Shown in pieces: positions 45,281 through 56,804 of a stretch of 64,000 nt of DNA; position 1 is the stretch's first letter; every line of letters starts with the position of its first letter. Under the pieces are notes generated by a model, which ran no database searches, was not told where the DNA came from, and worked only from the letters and a program-made list of their open reading frames with translations. The stretch lies in contig NZ_FXBL01000004.1 in the NCBI RefSeq assembly GCF_900177325.1, positions 2,480,001-2,544,000 of the forward strand. Direction: 5' to 3'. Both the position numbers and the translations under genes were made by a program. Origin of the DNA: Mesorhizobium australicum (lineage in GTDB: Bacteria > Pseudomonadota > Alphaproteobacteria > Rhizobiales > Rhizobiaceae).

Positions 45281-46438
45281 TCAGTCGCCGATCTCGAAGA
45301 CGTTGATGCGCCGGTTCTGGAAGCGGATGCCGAGCTCGCCGCGGATCAGCCGCAGCGCCTTCTCGCCGAAGACTTCGCGCCGCCAGCCGCTCAATGCCTC
45401 GACCTCGGCCTTCTCGCCCTCGGCGGCGATGCGGTCGATGTCGTCGCCGCTGGCGATGATCTTGGGCGCGACACCTTCCTTCTCGGCGATGATGCGCAGC
45501 AGAACCTTGAGGATCTCGGCCGCCGCATTGGCGCCCTCGCTTGGCTGCGCCTGACGGGGAACCTTGGGTAGCTCCTCCTTCGGGATCGCGAGCGCCGCGT
45601 TGACAGCCGCCAGAAGAGCGGCTGCGCTCGACGAACGCTCCCAGCCCTTGGGCGTGGTGCGCAGCCGTCCGAGCGCGGTGGCGTCGCGCGGCTGCTGCTG
45701 GGCGATCTCGTAAATCGCGTCGTCCTTGAGCACGCGCCCGCGCGGCACGTTGCGCTCGCGTGCCTCGCGTTCGCGCCAGGCGGCGACGTGCTGCAGCACG
45801 GCGAGCTCGATCGGCTTGCGCACGCGCATCTTCAGTCGTGTCCAGGCGTTTTCCGGATGCAGGTCATAGGTGTCGCGCGACGTCAGCACGTCCATCTCTT
45901 CCTTGACCCAGTTCGAACGCTGGCGAGAGTCGAGCCGGCTCTGCAGGTCAAGATAGACGTCGCGCAGCCAGGTAACGTCGGCCAGCGCATATTCGAGCTG
46001 CTTGTCGGACAGCGGCCTGTGGCGCCAATCGGTGAAGCGCGAGGACTTGTCGAGCTGCGTGCCGGTGATGCGCTGCACAAGCTGGTCGTAGGAGACGCTG
46101 TCGCCAAAGCCGCAGACCATGGCCGCGATCTGCGTGTCGAAGACCGGATGCGGGATCAGGTCGCCGAGGTGGAAGATGATTTCTATGTCCTGGCGCGCCG
46201 CATGGAAGACCTTCAGCACCTTCTCGTCCGACATCAGCTCGAAGAACGGCTTGAGGTCGATCCCGGGCGCCAGCGGGTCGATCAGCGCTGTGGTGTCTGG
46301 CGAGGCGATCTGGATGAGGCAGAGTTCAGGCCAGAAGGTCGTCTCGCGGATGAATTCGGTGTCGACGGTGACGAACTCGGACTTCGCCAGCTGCGCGATG
46401 GCGGTTTCGAGTTCGCTCTGCTTGGTGATGAGATGCAT
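45281..46438 (-). CDS. rnd: Ribonuclease D
   Basis: A 385-residue 3'-5' exoribonuclease involved in tRNA 3' maturation. The DEDD motifs are visible: FVTVDTEFIRE, KVFHAARQDIEII and YALADVTWLRD. An HRDC domain follows (about residues 205-290; AAWREREARERNVPRGRVL). It is convergent with ppx with only three bases between stops. Confidence 0.96.
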   Translation of the reverse strand: MHLITKQSELETAIAQLAKSEFVTVDTEFIRETTFWPELCLIQIASPDTTALIDPLAPGIDLKPFFELMSDEKVLKVFHAARQDIEIIFHLGDLIPHPVFDTQIAAMVCGFGDSVSYDQLVQRITGTQLDKSSRFTDWRHRPLSDKQLEYALADVTWLRDVYLDLQSRLDSRQRSNWVKEEMDVLTSRDTYDLHPENAWTRLKMRVRKPIELAVLQHVAAWREREARERNVPRGRVLKDDAIYEIAQQQPRDATALGRLRTTPKGWERSSSAAALLAAVNAALAIPKEELPKVPRQAQPSEGANAAAEILKVLLRIIAEKEGVAPKIIASGDDIDRIAAEGEKAEVEALSGWRREVFGEKALRLIRGELGIRFQNRRINVFEIGD

Positions 46439-46502
46439 GGACAGGCTCTGGAAGGACGGTACCCGTCCTTTCAGCCCGAGGCCGTTTCGTCAAGCATGGC
46501 GG

Positions 46503-47744
46503 TCAGTCCTCGTCCCTTTTGCGCCGCTGCGGCCGGCCGGCAAGGCGCGCGAAGATGGTCGAGGTGCGCAGCAGCGCGATGAAGCGGCCGCGGCGCTCGG
46601 CCGGCACGCCAGACCTGGCCTGCATGCGGTAGAGCACGATGAAAATGAAGACCAGATAGACCGAGGCGTTGAACATGAAGAGCGCGTTCGGCCCGAAGCT
46701 CTCCATCGTCCAGGAGGCGGCGACCGGACCGCCGATGGCGCCGACGGAGTAGAACAGCATCAGCGCCGCGTTGAGCATCACATATTCCGACGGGCCGGCG
46801 CGGTCGTTGGCATGGGCGGCGCAGAGCGAGAACATCGGCATGGCGAACGAGCCGAAGACGAAGACGTAGACGAAGTTCGCCAATGGCGTCGTTCCGGCGA
46901 GGAATGCGAGCGCCAGCGCCGCGACCATTGCGCCCGCAGAGGTCGTCAGGATGACCGATCGGCGGTCCCAGCGGTCGGAAAGATAGCCGAGCGGATACTG
47001 GACCAGCGCGCCGCCGATGATGCCGGCGCTGACGAAAGTGACAACGTCTGCCACCGACATGCCGATCTGCTCGGCATAAACCGGGGACAGCGTTCGGAAG
47101 GAGCTGTTGGTAACGCCCACCGCAATGCAGCCAATCGCGGCGAGCGGCGAGATCGCCCATGACCGCCGGAGATCGAGCTTCACGTTCTCCGGCGGCTTGG
47201 GGTTGGAGCGGTCGCCAAGGCAGACGGGCACCAGCGACAAGGTTGTCATGATCGACATCAGCGCGAAGATCGCGAATCCCTCGATGCCGATCACCGGGAT
47301 CAGGAACTGCGCGCCGGTGACCGAGCCGATGTCGACGACCCGATAGATCGCCAGCACGCGGGCCCGGTTCTCGTTCGACACGCCGGCATGCAGCCAGGCC
47401 TCCATCACCGTAAACAGGCCGGCGAAGGCGAAGCCGTTGACGAAGCGTACGCCCGCCCAGACGAACGGATTGATGAACAGGATGAGAACCAGGGCGCCAA
47501 CCGATGCGATCGCGGCCAGCGTGGCGAAGGAGCGCACGTGGCCGATCTCCTTCATCATCGGCGTGATCGTGAAGCAGCCGATGAGGAAGCCTGCGAAATA
47601 GGTCGTGCCGATGAAGCCGATCGTGGCGGGCGAAAAACCCTCTTGCGCTCCGCGCAGCGCGATCAGCGTGCCTTGCAGCCCGTTGCCGCCGAGCAGAATG
47701 CCGGCGGCGAGCAGAAGCGGGATCAGGGGCCGGATGGAGGACAA
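46503..47744 (-). CDS. MFS transporter
   Basis: A 413-residue transporter with about 12 membrane helices in two halves. An MFS motif A-like loop is seen in the second half (GYLSDRWDRRSVI), and a conserved charged loop in the first (GVSNENRARVLAIYRVVD). The pattern resembles the YcaD branch of small-molecule exporters. The substrate is unknown. It lies 64 bases upstream of rnd on the same strand. Confidence 0.88.
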   Translation of the reverse strand: MSSIRPLIPLLLAAGILLGGNGLQGTLIALRGAQEGFSPATIGFIGTTYFAGFLIGCFTITPMMKEIGHVRSFATLAAIASVGALVLILFINPFVWAGVRFVNGFAFAGLFTVMEAWLHAGVSNENRARVLAIYRVVDIGSVTGAQFLIPVIGIEGFAIFALMSIMTTLSLVPVCLGDRSNPKPPENVKLDLRRSWAISPLAAIGCIAVGVTNSSFRTLSPVYAEQIGMSVADVVTFVSAGIIGGALVQYPLGYLSDRWDRRSVILTTSAGAMVAALALAFLAGTTPLANFVYVFVFGSFAMPMFSLCAAHANDRAGPSEYVMLNAALMLFYSVGAIGGPVAASWTMESFGPNALFMFNASVYLVFIFIVLYRMQARSGVPAERRGRFIALLRTSTIFARLAGRPQRRKRDED

Positions 47745-47845
47745 GGCGACTCGCGGTGACGTAACGTCCCTCTATAGGTTGCGTAGCATCGGCAGGCCAT
47801 GCTCAGCGGCGGCCGGGACATGGTCCAGAAGCGTCGTCGCAGCCG

Positions 47846-48616
47846 CTATTTCAGTTGGGTGCGAGAGAGCTGCTGCACCGCATCGAGCGCAAGGCCCGGT
47901 TCGGCGAACCAATTGCGCCCGGCGAGATAGTTGCGTGTGCGCTCGTTGAGGCCGCCCTTGGTTTCATGCTCGCCAGCCAGCTCGGCCAGCGTCTTCGGCG
48001 AACGCAGCGCCGTCTCCGAGAGGCCGGAGAAGATGGAGCGGGTATAGAGATTGGCAGCCTCCGGCGCGACGCCGCGGCCCTCGAGCCATCCCGCCAGCGC
48101 GGCCTGGAGGTCGAGGAACGAAGACATGAAGCCGCTGACGCCGCCCATGGCGACGAGATCCGCTTCCGTCGCCGGCACGACGACATCCCCCATCCCTTCG
48201 ATCAGGTCGAGGATTTCAGGTACGCGCGGATAATGGATCACCGGTCCTTTGCGTATGGCGATGGCAGGCAGCGGCAGCACCCGGCAGACGGTCGCGGTGG
48301 GCGCGATCGCTTCGAGTTCCGGAACCGGCAGGCCGGTCACGAAGGAGCAGACGATCTGGCCGGGACGGAATTCGATCCCGCGCAGGGCTTCCTCGACCTG
48401 AGCCGGGCGGATCGCCAAAAAGACGATGTCGCTGTCGCGAGTTACCTCCGCATTCGAGGCCGCACGGCTGACCGTCTCGAAGCGCGCTGCAAGCGCTTCG
48501 GACAGGTGCTCGGACCTGGGCGAGACCAGGATCGGGTTGCGATGGCCGCCGGCAACCAACCCTTCGATAAACGCCGCGGTGATCGCGCCCGTCCCGATGA
48601 AACCGAGCGTCTTCAT
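47846..48616 (-). CDS. Pyrroline-5-carboxylate reductase-family protein (ProC-like)
   Basis: A 256-residue NAD(P)H-binding protein starting MKTLGFIGTGAITAAFIEGL, the Rossmann motif of the ProC/F420-dependent reductase group. VFLAIRPAQVEEAL follows, and then a dimerisation domain with AMGGVSGFMSSFLDL. The typical ProC C-terminal signature (SPGGTT) is not seen; TKGGLNERTRNYL occupies that place. A true proline-pathway role is therefore uncertain and another imine or beta-hydroxyacid substrate is possible. Confidence 0.78.
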   Translation of the reverse strand: MKTLGFIGTGAITAAFIEGLVAGGHRNPILVSPRSEHLSEALAARFETVSRAASNAEVTRDSDIVFLAIRPAQVEEALRGIEFRPGQIVCSFVTGLPVPELEAIAPTATVCRVLPLPAIAIRKGPVIHYPRVPEILDLIEGMGDVVVPATEADLVAMGGVSGFMSSFLDLQAALAGWLEGRGVAPEAANLYTRSIFSGLSETALRSPKTLAELAGEHETKGGLNERTRNYLAGRNWFAEPGLALDAVQQLSRTQLK

Positions 48617-49069
48617 GCGCGTGCCTCCGCGCCGGTCAGGCTGGAGAGGGGGCGATGGTAACGTTCGATCTTCGGGAAGATATTATGAGGTTCAGTAAGA
48701 ACGATGCCTTTGAAAACCTGGGCAAGCGCCATTCTACGCTCTCTCTCATCAATCGTATTGCCGTGATGAAGTCCCAGCGGGGCCTATCACATAGGGCAGG
48801 GCATGCCCAGTTTATCCCTTGCTCGTCGGTGTCGTTCCGAAGGCGCGAGACCCGGGTTCCGTGGTGAGAGGCCGGGGGCTCATACGCATGGCGGGAATAG
48901 TTGGTCATCGTCCGGTTCCAACTGTTGCTCGCTTGTCTCCTTCGCGGCGGGTGCAGTCCGCCCCGAAGCGGCTTCGGCTTGACAAAATGCGCCTTTGATG
49001 CGCTTTTCCCGCGACTTTTCGGGCCGCTTCGGCGGGTCCGAGCCTCATTTCCTGGACTGGATTTTCGCC
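48617..49069. other. 453-base gap between the ProC-like gene and aspS
   Basis: The stretch around 48650-48770 is lower in GC than its surroundings. Short ORFs on both strands (48655-48867 plus, 48636-48908 minus) show no gene-like codon use or family resemblance. TTGACA at 48979-48984 with gctttt 17 bases downstream may be part of the aspS promoter. Nothing else is supported. Confidence 0.45.
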
Positions 49070-50857
<1,788 letters not shown>

Positions 50858-50866
50858 GGCCAGGGC

Positions 50867-50891
50867 CTCTCTCCCGGATGTCGGGAGAGAG
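50867..50891. terminator. Hairpin between convergent aspS and metal ATPase genes
   Basis: A perfect 10-base stem ctctctcccg/cgggagagag has a 5-base loop and sits six bases from the ATPase stop. No T-run is present on either strand, so terminator function is uncertain. Confidence 0.4.
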
Positions 50892-50896
50892 CTTGC

Positions 50897-52798
50897 TCAG
50901 GATGCATCGCGCCGGATCGGGTCGGTGAGCAGCCTGAGCCCGTTCAGCACCACGAGCACGGTGCCGCCCTCGTGGCCGATCACGGCGATCGGCAGCGGAA
51001 GCTCGAAGAACAGGGCGCCGGTGACGAGCACTGCCATAGCGCCCATGGCGAAGGTCAGGTTCTGGCGGATGATGCGCGCAGCGCGGCGGGCGAGCCGGTG
51101 GGCGTCGGCCAGCCGCTCCATGTCCTCGGCGAGCAATGCCACGTCGGCCGCCTGCAGTGCCACGTCCGAGCCGGCCGCGCCCATGGCGATACCGACATCG
51201 GCACGGGCAAGGGCGGCGGCGTCGTTGACGCCATCGCCGACGAAGGCGACCTTGCCGGAAGCCGAAAGCTGCGCGACCTCGCTTACCTTGTGCTCGGGCA
51301 GCATCTCGGCGTGGATTTCCTCCGGCCTAAAGCCGAGTTCGGCACCGATCCGCAGCGCAACCGGGCGCCTGTCGCCGGTCATCATCACGATCGTCCGCAC
51401 GCCGTCACTGCGCAGCGCATCCACGGCCGCGCGCGAGCTGTCGCGCACCTCGTCGGCGATGGTGACAGCTCCCAACGTGGTCGCACCGCGCCCGACATAG
51501 ATCACGGTCTGCGTGCCGTCGGCGAGCGCCTGCAGGGCGGGATAGCCGATGCTCGCTCCCATGCGCTCCACCATCCGAGGATTGCCGGCCCATACCTTTT
51601 GGTCGTCGTAGCAACCGACAATACCGGCGCTCGGATGCGTCGTGACGTCGGCGACAGGCACGGGGTCGAGCCCTCGTTCGGCGAGATCGCGGCGCAGGGC
51701 CGCGGCGATGTGATGTTCGGACTGCGCTTCCAGCCCGCCCAGCAGGCGCAGGAATTCCTCCTGAGAGCCGTCCAGCGCGACCACGCCGGTAACGGCGGCG
51801 CGACCCGTGGTCAGCGTGCCGGTCTTGTCGAAGGCGAAGGTGTCAACGGCCGCGAGTGTTTCCAGCGCGGCGCCGCCCTTGAACAGCACGCCGCCGCGCG
51901 CGGCGGCCGACAGCGCGGACAGGATCGCGGCGGGCACCGAGATGACGATCGCGCAGGGGCTTGCTGCAACCAGCAGCGTCGCGGCGCGGTAGAGCGCGTC
52001 GTAGCGGCCGTAACCCAGCCAGAGGAACGTCAGGAAGGCGAGGATGGAGCCGACGAGCACCGCTACCGTGTAGCGCTGTCCGAACCAGGCGCTAAAGCGC
52101 TCGGACGGCGCCTTGGCCGCCTGCGCCTCCGTCACAAGTGCGATCATGCGCGCGACCGTGCTGTCGGCGATGGTCTTCGCCACGGTGACATCGAGCACGC
52201 CGTCGAGATTGACCGTCGCCTCGAACACCTGCGCCCCAGCCTGCTTGGCCACCGGCATGGATTCGCCGGTGATGTTGGATTCGTCCAGCGTGCCGCGGCC
52301 CGCGAGGATGACGCCGTCCGCGGGGACCCGAGCGCCGGGACGCAGCACCACCACGTCGCCGACGGCGAGCGCCTCCGACGGAATCTCTTCTACCGTGCCG
52401 TCCGGGTGCTTGCGCAGCGCCGTCTCCGGACGCAGCGCCATCAGCGCCTCGATTGCGCGCCTCGCGCGCCCGAGCGCTCGTTCCTCAAGCGTCGAGGAAA
52501 TGCTGAACAGCGTCAGGAGCACGGCGCCTTCAAGCGGTGCGCCGACGACCGCCGCGGCGACGGCCGCGACGACCATCAAAAGGTCGATATCGAGGACGCG
52601 CTCACGGACCAGCTCGACCAAGGCGCGCCATGCGGACGGAATGCCACCGGCTGCAAAGGCGAGGGCGCATCCTGCCATCAGAAGCACCTCGCCGGTTTCA
52701 CCAGCGACAAGCCATTCTCCCGCCATCGCGACCAGAAGGCCAAGCACCGTCAGAGCTGTCAGCCAGGCCGAAAGATCCTTGAGAATCTGGCTTTGCAC
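50897..52798 (-). CDS. Heavy-metal P-type ATPase, P1B-4-like
   Basis: A 633-residue metal exporter. The motifs seen are ASPCAIVIS (transmembrane metal site SPC), DKTGTLT phosphorylation site, TGES actuator loop (ITGESMPV), and GDGVNDAAAL. The last helices contain GHEGGTVLVVLNGLRLL, and HEGGT is the hallmark of subgroup P1B-4 (CoaT/CtpD-like, exporting Co, Fe, Ni or Zn). No N-terminal CxxC metal-binding domain is present, as in P1B-4. The usual SEHP nucleotide motif reads SEHH. The metal is not assignable without experiment. Confidence 0.9.
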   Translation of the reverse strand: MQSQILKDLSAWLTALTVLGLLVAMAGEWLVAGETGEVLLMAGCALAFAAGGIPSAWRALVELVRERVLDIDLLMVVAAVAAAVVGAPLEGAVLLTLFSISSTLEERALGRARRAIEALMALRPETALRKHPDGTVEEIPSEALAVGDVVVLRPGARVPADGVILAGRGTLDESNITGESMPVAKQAGAQVFEATVNLDGVLDVTVAKTIADSTVARMIALVTEAQAAKAPSERFSAWFGQRYTVAVLVGSILAFLTFLWLGYGRYDALYRAATLLVAASPCAIVISVPAAILSALSAAARGGVLFKGGAALETLAAVDTFAFDKTGTLTTGRAAVTGVVALDGSQEEFLRLLGGLEAQSEHHIAAALRRDLAERGLDPVPVADVTTHPSAGIVGCYDDQKVWAGNPRMVERMGASIGYPALQALADGTQTVIYVGRGATTLGAVTIADEVRDSSRAAVDALRSDGVRTIVMMTGDRRPVALRIGAELGFRPEEIHAEMLPEHKVSEVAQLSASGKVAFVGDGVNDAAALARADVGIAMGAAGSDVALQAADVALLAEDMERLADAHRLARRAARIIRQNLTFAMGAMAVLVTGALFFELPLPIAVIGHEGGTVLVVLNGLRLLTDPIRRDAS

Positions 52799-52953
52799 GT
52801 CGCCTGCCTCCTGGGTTGGCGTGTCGGGACCGCGACACTAGGCAGTCCGGCGCGCACAAGCCAGCCTGCGCGGGCGCGGCAGCCGGCCGCGCCAAGGTAT
52901 GGCGCTGGCGCGAGCGCAGTGAAGGGCGTAATCGGGGCAGGGGAGGCCCGACC

Positions 52954-54243
52954 GTGCTTGCAATGTTCAGTGCCGATACGACGATCGCGAGGCTGGCGCT
53001 TGCGCTTGCCATCGGCCTGCTCGTCGGGCTGGAGCGCGGCTGGCGTGAGCGCGAGGAGCCCGCCGGTAGCCGCACGGCCGGTATTCGCACCTATGGGGCG
53101 AGTGGTCTGCTGGGTGGGGCCATGGCTGCGCTCGCCTCTGCACTCTCCGCACCATCGATCCTCGTTGCAGGATTCATCGGCTTCGGCGCGATCTTCGGCT
53201 GGTTCAAATACAAGGAAGGTCAGCACGATCACAATTTCAGCGTCACCGGCGTCGTCGCGGCACTTCTTGTCTTTGTGCTCGGTGCGCTCGCAGTCGTTGG
53301 CGACTATCGCGTTGCGGCGGCCGGCGGCGCGATTCTTGCCGGGTTGCTGGCGAGCCGCGAGACGCTGCATGGCGCGTTGAAGAAGCTCACCTGGCTGGAA
53401 CTGCGCTCGGCGATCGTGCTCGCGGTGATGACCGCCGTCATCCTGCCTGTGCTGCCCGACCGCGCTGTCGATCCTTGGGGCGGGTTCAATCCGTGGGAAG
53501 TCTGGTTCTTCACGGTACTGACGGCGGCGATCTCCTTCATGGGCTACGTCGCCGTGCGCCTGCTCGGATCGGCGCGCGGCCTGTTGGTGAGCGGGCTCGC
53601 CGGCGCCGTAGTCTCCTCGACCGCCGTAACCGTCGCGATGGCCCGGACCGCGAGGAGCGCGGCAAGCGCCAGGCCCCTCGTCGGCGCGTCCTGCCTCGCG
53701 GCAATGATCTCGATCCTGCGGGTGGGCGGCATCGTGACCATCGTCGAGCCGCGCGTGCTGGCCGCGATGCTGCCGGAGGCCGTCGCCGCCGCTGCCTGCT
53801 TCGCAGCCTTCGGCTTGGTCTTCCTCTTCCGCGGCAATGGCGATGCGGCACCTGCCGAGACACCGAAGAACCCGTTCGACCTGACGGCGCTGCTGCTGTT
53901 CGCGCTCCTGTTCGCCGTGGTCTCGACCGCGAGCGCGGCCGTGGTCGGACAGTTCGGTTCCAGCAGCCTCGTTGCGACGTCGGCGCTGTCGGGAACGTTC
54001 GATGTTGACGTGTCGGTGCTAAGCGCGCTGCGGCTTCTCGACCAGGGGATCACGTCCGCGACGATCGGCCAGGCGGTGCTGGCCGCCCTCGCGGCCAATG
54101 CGATGGCCAGGCTGGGCCTCGCGGTCGCCGCCGGACCGGTCTCCTTCTGGCTTCCCTATCTGGTCGCGACGCTCGTTGCGGCGGCCGCCGGCTTCGCGGT
54201 CTATCTCGCGCCAATCGACGGCTTGTTGTCGTTTTCTTCCTGA
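52954..54243 (+). CDS. MgtC/SapB-DUF4010 family membrane protein
   Basis: A 429-residue polytopic protein. The N-terminal MgtC-like segment [20 protein letters not shown] is followed by a DUF4010 region in the second half ([20 protein letters not shown]). About 10-12 membrane helices are expected. Function is unknown; an ion-linked role is often suggested for the family. GTG at 52954 is chosen because GGGGAGG lies eight bases before it; ATG 52963 is in frame but 17 bases away. It is divergent from the metal ATPase by 155 bases, hinting at shared control. Confidence 0.83.
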   Translation: MLAMFSADTTIARLALALAIGLLVGLERGWREREEPAGSRTAGIRTYGASGLLGGAMAALASALSAPSILVAGFIGFGAIFGWFKYKEGQHDHNFSVTGVVAALLVFVLGALAVVGDYRVAAAGGAILAGLLASRETLHGALKKLTWLELRSAIVLAVMTAVILPVLPDRAVDPWGGFNPWEVWFFTVLTAAISFMGYVAVRLLGSARGLLVSGLAGAVVSSTAVTVAMARTARSAASARPLVGASCLAAMISILRVGGIVTIVEPRVLAAMLPEAVAAAACFAAFGLVFLFRGNGDAAPAETPKNPFDLTALLLFALLFAVVSTASAAVVGQFGSSSLVATSALSGTFDVDVSVLSALRLLDQGITSATIGQAVLAALAANAMARLGLAVAAGPVSFWLPYLVATLVAAAAGFAVYLAPIDGLLSFSS

Positions 54244-54255
54244 CAGGCAGCCGGA

Positions 54256-54702
54256 TCAGGCGTCGCCAGCCGAAGCATCCAGCCTGTCGCGCAGGTTGAG
54301 CAGTTCGGCCCGCAGACGGTCCGCTGTCTCACGGGTGAGGCCGGTGCCCGTCGCGACGCTGAGCGGGATCGACATCGCTTTCTCGCGCAGCGCGCGGCCT
54401 TCGGGGGTCAGCAGGATGCGCACCTGCCGCTCGTCGTCCTCGTCGCGCCGGCGCTTCACCAGCCCGCGCGCCTCGAGCCGCTTGAGCAGCGGCGTGATCG
54501 TACCCGAGTCGAGGAAGAGGCGGCTGCCAAGCGTATTGACGGTGATGTCGTCGCCCTCCCACAGCACGATCAGCACGAGATATTGCGGATAGGTGAGGCT
54601 GAGCGCGTCGAGCCGGGGCTTATAGAAGCGCGTGAAGGCATGGCCGGTCGCGTAAATGGCGAAGCACAGCATGGAATCGAGCCGGATCGGTTCGGTGCTC
54701 AT
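54256..54702 (-). CDS. ohrR: OhrR, organic-peroxide-sensing MarR repressor
   Basis: A 148-residue MarR-family repressor. The peroxide-sensing Cys13 is in [18 protein letters not shown], the OhrR signature. The winged helix contains [14 protein letters not shown] and [21 protein letters not shown]. It represses ohr until organic hydroperoxide oxidises the Cys. The start at 54702 is set by that N-terminal signature. Divergent from ohr with palindromic sites between. Confidence 0.95.
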   Translation of the reverse strand: MSTEPIRLDSMLCFAIYATGHAFTRFYKPRLDALSLTYPQYLVLIVLWEGDDITVNTLGSRLFLDSGTITPLLKRLEARGLVKRRRDEDDERQVRILLTPEGRALREKAMSIPLSVATGTGLTRETADRLRAELLNLRDRLDASAGDA

Positions 54703-54747
54703 GGAAAACTCCCTCACGTCGTCGTGAAGCATATAGCGCAAAAATAG

Positions 54748-54769
54748 ATTGTGCACAATTTAATTGTGC
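54748..54769. promoter_or_regulatory. OhrR operator: overlapping ATTGTGC palindromes
   Basis: Three half-sites overlap: ATTGTGC (54748-54754), GCACAAT (54753-54759) and ATTGTGC (54763-54769). They form the perfect palindrome attgtgcacaat and the second palindrome gcacaat-tta-attgtgc. The position between divergent ohrR and ohr, 34 bases before the ohr ATG, is right for repression of both. Confidence 0.75.
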
Positions 54770-54802
54770 GATATTGATGTGACGTCACCAAGGAGAACGA
54801 CA

Positions 54803-55231
54803 ATGATCAAGCAAGCCCTCTACACTGCCCATGCCAGCACCACCGGCGGACGCACCGGAACCAGCGCGACCGATGACGGCCGCCTCTCCATCACGCTCGA
54901 CACGCCAAAGGCACTGGGCGGCAATGATGGTCCGGGCACCAATCCCGAACAGCTTTTCGCGGCCGGATACTCCGCCTGCTTCCTCGGCGCCCTCAAGGCG
55001 GTCGGGCGTGGCGAGAAGGTGAAGATCCCGGACGATACCACCATCGACGCATCTGTGAGCATCGGCGAGCGGACCGAGGGTCCGGGCTACGGCATAGCGG
55101 TTGCCATGACGGTCACATTGCCGGGCTTCGAGCACGACAAGGCGGTCGAACTGGTCGCAAAGGCTCACCAGGTCTGCCCGTATTCCAACGCGACGCGCGG
55201 CAATGTCGACGTCGAGTTCACTGTGGCGTAA
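54803..55231 (+). CDS. ohr: Ohr, organic hydroperoxide reductase
   Basis: A 142-residue OsmC/Ohr-family thiol peroxidase. The catalytic pair is Cys59 (GYSACFLGAL) and Cys125 (HQVCPYSNATRGN), with Arg17 and Glu50 in the expected places. It reduces organic and fatty-acid hydroperoxides using lipoylated partners. AAGGAGAA before the ATG decides this start over an upstream GTG/ATG frame extension. Confidence 0.97.
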   Translation: MIKQALYTAHASTTGGRTGTSATDDGRLSITLDTPKALGGNDGPGTNPEQLFAAGYSACFLGALKAVGRGEKVKIPDDTTIDASVSIGERTEGPGYGIAVAMTVTLPGFEHDKAVELVAKAHQVCPYSNATRGNVDVEFTVA

Positions 55232-55289
55232 CGGGCGAAGGCGGACGAGCAGTCGGCATAGGCCGCTGCTCGTCGCCCGCTCCGCCCGG

Positions 55290-55375
55290 CGCCCTTCCCC
55301 AAGGTGGGGAGGGGCCGCCGTTCGTCTTCTCTCCTCGGGGAGATGGTGGCCGCGAAGCGGCCGGATGAGGGTGCC
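55290..55375. repeat. Intergenic palindromic element, third locus
   Basis: Tandem small palindromes lie in the 176-base gap: ccttcccc-aaggt-ggggagg, tctcctcggggaga and ggccgc-gaa-gcggcc followed by ggatgaggg. The last part matches the inner arm style of the element at 5851-5973. RIME/REP-like; no gene is seen. Confidence 0.55.
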
Positions 55376-55407
55376 TTCGCGGTTGCGCCGCGCAGGCGGA
55401 CTGACGT

Positions 55408-56607
55408 CTATTCTTCCTCGGCGTCTTCGTTGGCCGTAACGGTGATGCCGAGCTCGTCGGGAATGTTCTGCGGCGCCGACATCGCGCTCATGCCGACCGA
55501 CATGAACGGCACCGGCTGGGCGGGGTCGGCGCTGATCTCGATACTTTTCGGATCCTGGATGAACTTCGCCACCTCGCCTGCTATCTGCTTGGCGAACTCC
55601 GGCTTCACATACTGACCGATAGCAGCCGGAATCATCGCCTCCGCCATCTTGGCGAGATCTGTCCTTTTCATCTGCTGCATGCCGCCGGCGAGATCGAGCG
55701 CGCGACCTGCGAGCGTGTTGTCGTCGTAGCGGATCGAGGCGCCGCCGAAGGAGAGCTGCTGCATGAGGCCCATCGCCGCCATGCTGGCGGAGGCCTTCTG
55801 CTCCTCGGTTGCGTTGGCGAGGTTCTTCTGCATCTCGCGGGCGGCCTTGAGGAACTCCTCGGTGTAGCCGGAGACATCGATCGTGAAACCGATCGTGCCG
55901 GCGTTGTCGACCGTGAAGTCCATCTGTTCAAGCGACATGTTGCCGTCGTCGAGCGTCCAGGATCCCGCCATCTCGAACGTGCCCTTGGGCTGGGTGAGGC
56001 CGAGCGCTGTGAGCATGGCCAGCGTCTGCGGATCGCCAGTGCCGCTCAAATCGGCGCTGAACGCGTCGGCCGTACCCGTGAACTCGTAGGACCTGCCGTC
56101 GTCGGCGCGCTCCAGCGAATAATTGAGACCCGACATGGTGAAGAGCTGCTTGCCGTCCTTTTCGACCTTGACCGAGTCGACATCGAGCGAATCGAAAAAG
56201 CCCGACTGGCTGACGATGTCGGTCGAGGTGGGCGATGGCAGCACCGCGCCCGAGATCGACAGGCCGTCGAGCGTCACGGTGGCTCCTTCACTGACCGTCG
56301 AATAGGTCGGCATGGACAATGTTTCGACGACGTAGTCGCCATTGTCGGCCTCCTCGACGCCTTCGAAGGTGATATCGCCCAGATTGGCCGGCGGGATCTC
56401 GGCGTTGCCCTTCACAGTCGCACCCCGCATCACGATCGCACCGCCCGTCTCTTCGACGGACGACCACGACAGCGTCGCGCCCTGGCCGGCGACCAGTTCC
56501 TTGAACCGGTTGGCGACATCCTGCGGTTCAACCGCCTGCGCGGCCGAAAGTGCCGTAAGGGAAACCGAGGAAGCCAGAAGGAACGTGGCAAACGACCGGG
56601 CAAGCAT
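55408..56607 (-). CDS. Exported protein of unknown function
   Basis: A 399-residue protein with a signal peptide (FATFLLASSVSLTALSAAQA). The mature protein is acidic, rich in Thr, Ser, Gly and Ala, with repeated beta-strand-like segments (GAIVMRGATVKGN, GATVTLDGLSISGA) and a helical stretch around residues 250-300 (EFLKAAREMQKNLANATEE). It ends in an acidic tail. No domain is recognised with confidence. GGAGGTTTTCC lies just upstream of the ATG. It is divergent from parC. Confidence 0.82.
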   Translation of the reverse strand: MLARSFATFLLASSVSLTALSAAQAVEPQDVANRFKELVAGQGATLSWSSVEETGGAIVMRGATVKGNAEIPPANLGDITFEGVEEADNGDYVVETLSMPTYSTVSEGATVTLDGLSISGAVLPSPTSTDIVSQSGFFDSLDVDSVKVEKDGKQLFTMSGLNYSLERADDGRSYEFTGTADAFSADLSGTGDPQTLAMLTALGLTQPKGTFEMAGSWTLDDGNMSLEQMDFTVDNAGTIGFTIDVSGYTEEFLKAAREMQKNLANATEEQKASASMAAMGLMQQLSFGGASIRYDDNTLAGRALDLAGGMQQMKRTDLAKMAEAMIPAAIGQYVKPEFAKQIAGEVAKFIQDPKSIEISADPAQPVPFMSVGMSAMSAPQNIPDELGITVTANEDAEEE

Positions 56608-56804
56608 GGAAAACCTCCGTGATGGCTCGCAGACAGGATGGTCGAGCCGGATAGGGACGCGGGACAGTCGCGGCGGAGCGGGTCGAAATTGTGGCGCGCC
56701 GCTCCCGCAGCAGGCCCTGACGAAGCGGAACTCATAATCGCACCGCCCCGTCTTTGTCGAGAGCGGGTCTTGAAGCGAATCAACGGCTCACTTAGTCCGA
56801 AACC

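Noticed and set aside
48655..48867. 70-codon ORF in the gap before aspS
   Set aside because: Low third-position GC, no ribosome site and no family resemblance; unlike every real gene nearby.
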